Source: Oscillospiraceae bacterium (GTDB lineage Bacteria; Bacillota_A; Clostridia; Oscillospirales; Oscillospiraceae). Taken from it: 6,885 bases of DNA. Position numbers and translations under genes: made by a program. Below, in pieces: positions 6,034 to 6,885 of this stretch (position 1 is its first letter; every line of letters starts with the position of its first letter). The DNA lies in contig SVLA01000110.1 in the NCBI GenBank assembly GCA_015068175.1, positions 1-6,885 of the forward strand, given 5' to 3'. The notes beneath the pieces are model-generated. The model was not told the DNA's origin. It searched no databases and worked only from the letters and a program-made list of their open reading frames with translations.

Positions 6034-6615
6034 ATGAGCTTAGTACCTTATGTAGTAGAGCAGACCAGCCGCGGTGAGCGCAGCTATGATATTTTTTCCC
6101 GTCTGCTGAACGACCGCATCATTTTCCTGTCCGAAGAGGTCAACGATACCACCGCTTCTTTGATCGTCGCCCAGCTTCTGTACCTGGAAGCCCAGGACCC
6201 CGACAAGGATATCCAGTTCTATATCAACAGCCCCGGCGGCTCCGTCACGGCCGGCATGGCCATCTATGACACCATGCAGTACATCAAGTGCGATGTTGCT
6301 ACCATCTGCGTGGGCATGGCTGCTTCCATGGGCGCATTCCTGCTGGCCGCTGGCACCAAGGGCAAGCGCATGGCGCTGCCCAATGCGGAGATCATGATCC
6401 ACCAGCCCAGCGCCGGTACCCAGGGTCAGATCACCGATATGGCCATCCACCTGCAGCGTCTGCAGGTCGTCAAGGACCGGATGAACCGGATCCTGGCCGA
6501 AAATACCGGCAAGGACCTGGAAACGGTCATCGCCGCATGCGAGCGCGACAACTTTATGACCGCTGAGCAGGCCAAGGAATTCGGCCTCATCGACCAGATC
6601 GTCCAGCGTCACTGA
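6034..6615 (+). CDS. clpP: ATP-dependent Clp protease proteolytic subunit ClpP
   Basis: Serine peptidase subunit that stacks as two heptameric rings into a degradation chamber, fed by AAA+ unfoldases such as ClpX (family knowledge). The 193 residues match the usual length. The catalytic triad is Ser98 (GMAASMG), His123 (MIHQPSAG) and Asp172 (ERDNF), at the same numbering as Bacillus ClpP. The NSPGGSV oxyanion-region motif is at 65-71. The N-terminus [18 protein letters not shown] is typical of mature ClpP with essentially no propeptide. The frame is open back to 5932, but that extension would run through the tig terminator. The ATG at 6034 follows AAAGGAG (6019-6025) by 8 nt and gives the family N-terminus, so I chose it. 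clpX follows after 26 nt, consistent with co-transcription. Confidence 0.97.
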   Translation: MSLVPYVVEQTSRGERSYDIFSRLLNDRIIFLSEEVNDTTASLIVAQLLYLEAQDPDKDIQFYINSPGGSVTAGMAIYDTMQYIKCDVATICVGMAASMGAFLLAAGTKGKRMALPNAEIMIHQPSAGTQGQITDMAIHLQRLQVVKDRMNRILAENTGKDLETVIAACERDNFMTAEQAKEFGLIDQIVQRH

Positions 6616-6641
6616 TTATTTAGAAAGGCGGTACCGGTCCC

Positions 6642-6885
6642 ATGGCCAAAAGAGAAGATCATACGATCCGCTGTTCCTTCTGTGGAAAAGGAGAGACTCA
6701 GGGCGTTCGGATGGTCGCCGGACCCGGCGTATATATTTGCAGCGACTGCGTGCTGGCTTGCAGCGATCTGCTGTTTGAGGACCTGCATCAGCAGCCGGCG
6801 GAGGACCTCCCTGAGCGTCTTCCCACCCCCGTGGAGATCAAAACCTTCATGGACCACTATATCATCGGCCAGGAAGAGGCGAAGA
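6642..6885 (+). CDS. clpX: ATP-dependent Clp protease ATP-binding subunit ClpX, 3'-truncated by the window edge
   Basis: AAA+ unfoldase that recognises, unfolds and threads substrates into ClpP. Only the first 81 codons are in the window, so no stop is seen. The translation begins MAKREDHTIRCSFCGKG and has the N-terminal zinc-binding domain that dimerises and binds adaptors and substrates: Cys11, Cys14, Cys33 and Cys36 in the CxxC...CxxC pattern. A short variable linker follows, then LPTPVEIKTFMDHYIIGQEEAK, matching the family's entry into the AAA+ module (PxEI...L..YVIGQ..AK). The Walker motifs lie beyond the window. A Shine-Dalgarno-like AGGCGG (6626-6631) lies 10 nt before the ATG, and only 26 nt separate it from clpP, supporting a clpPX operon. 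The intact frame gives no sign that the gene is broken. Confidence 0.95.
   Translation, partial: MAKREDHTIRCSFCGKGETQGVRMVAGPGVYICSDCVLACSDLLFEDLHQQPAEDLPERLPTPVEIKTFMDHYIIGQEEAK

Noticed and set aside
1..6885. CRISPR arrays, insertion sequences, tRNA or rRNA genes, phage or defence genes
   Set aside because: Reading both strands I found no regularly spaced repeats, no transposase or integrase motifs, no tRNA-like cloverleaf and no defence-family proteins; nearly all the sequence is accounted for by core genes.

Overview
The window is a compact, moderately GC-rich stretch of bacterial chromosome with every supported gene on the + strand. It suggests a GC-rich member of the Firmicutes, class Clostridia, perhaps an Oscillospiraceae-type gut anaerobe. 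The reasons are the rbgA-rnhB adjacency known from Bacillus and Clostridia, the tig-clpP-clpX order common in Clostridia, strong GGAGG-type Shine-Dalgarno sites, and a YraN, M19 peptidase and COG1768-like phosphoesterase in a tightly packed cluster. The taxonomic call is inference from gene content and order; no rRNA gene is present.

Region 1 (1-4410) is a packed cluster of six genes: rbgA (5' end cut by the window edge), rnhB, a YraN/UPF0102 protein, an M19-family membrane-dipeptidase homologue, a shortened threonine synthase-like protein, and a calcineurin-like phosphoesterase. The genes overlap by 4, 14, 4 and 13 nt, and the last pair abuts exactly. There is therefore no room for internal intergenic promoters, and the cluster is very probably one translationally coupled operon. 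It ends in a strong Rho-independent terminator at 4418-4475.

Region 2 (4411-4626) is a 216-nt AT-rich intergenic segment. It holds that terminator, an A-tract, a good sigma-A-type promoter (TGGACA, 17 nt, TAAAAT) and the leader of tig.

Region 3 (4627-6885) is a proteostasis block: trigger factor (tig), its own terminator, clpP, and the first 81 codons of clpX, which runs off the window. Trigger factor handles nascent chains at the ribosome exit; ClpX and ClpP together form the ATP-dependent ClpXP protease. tig appears to be a separate transcript, and clpP-clpX a following operon whose promoter is not clear.

Most of the window is conserved housekeeping sequence and I see no new defence or mobile system. 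The item most worth a second look is the 327-residue threonine synthase-like protein (2731-3714). It keeps the N- and C-terminal family signatures but appears to lack the catalytic PLP lysine and much of the PLP-binding domain, so it is probably not a threonine synthase. The phosphoesterase and the YraN protein beside it are also of unknown function.
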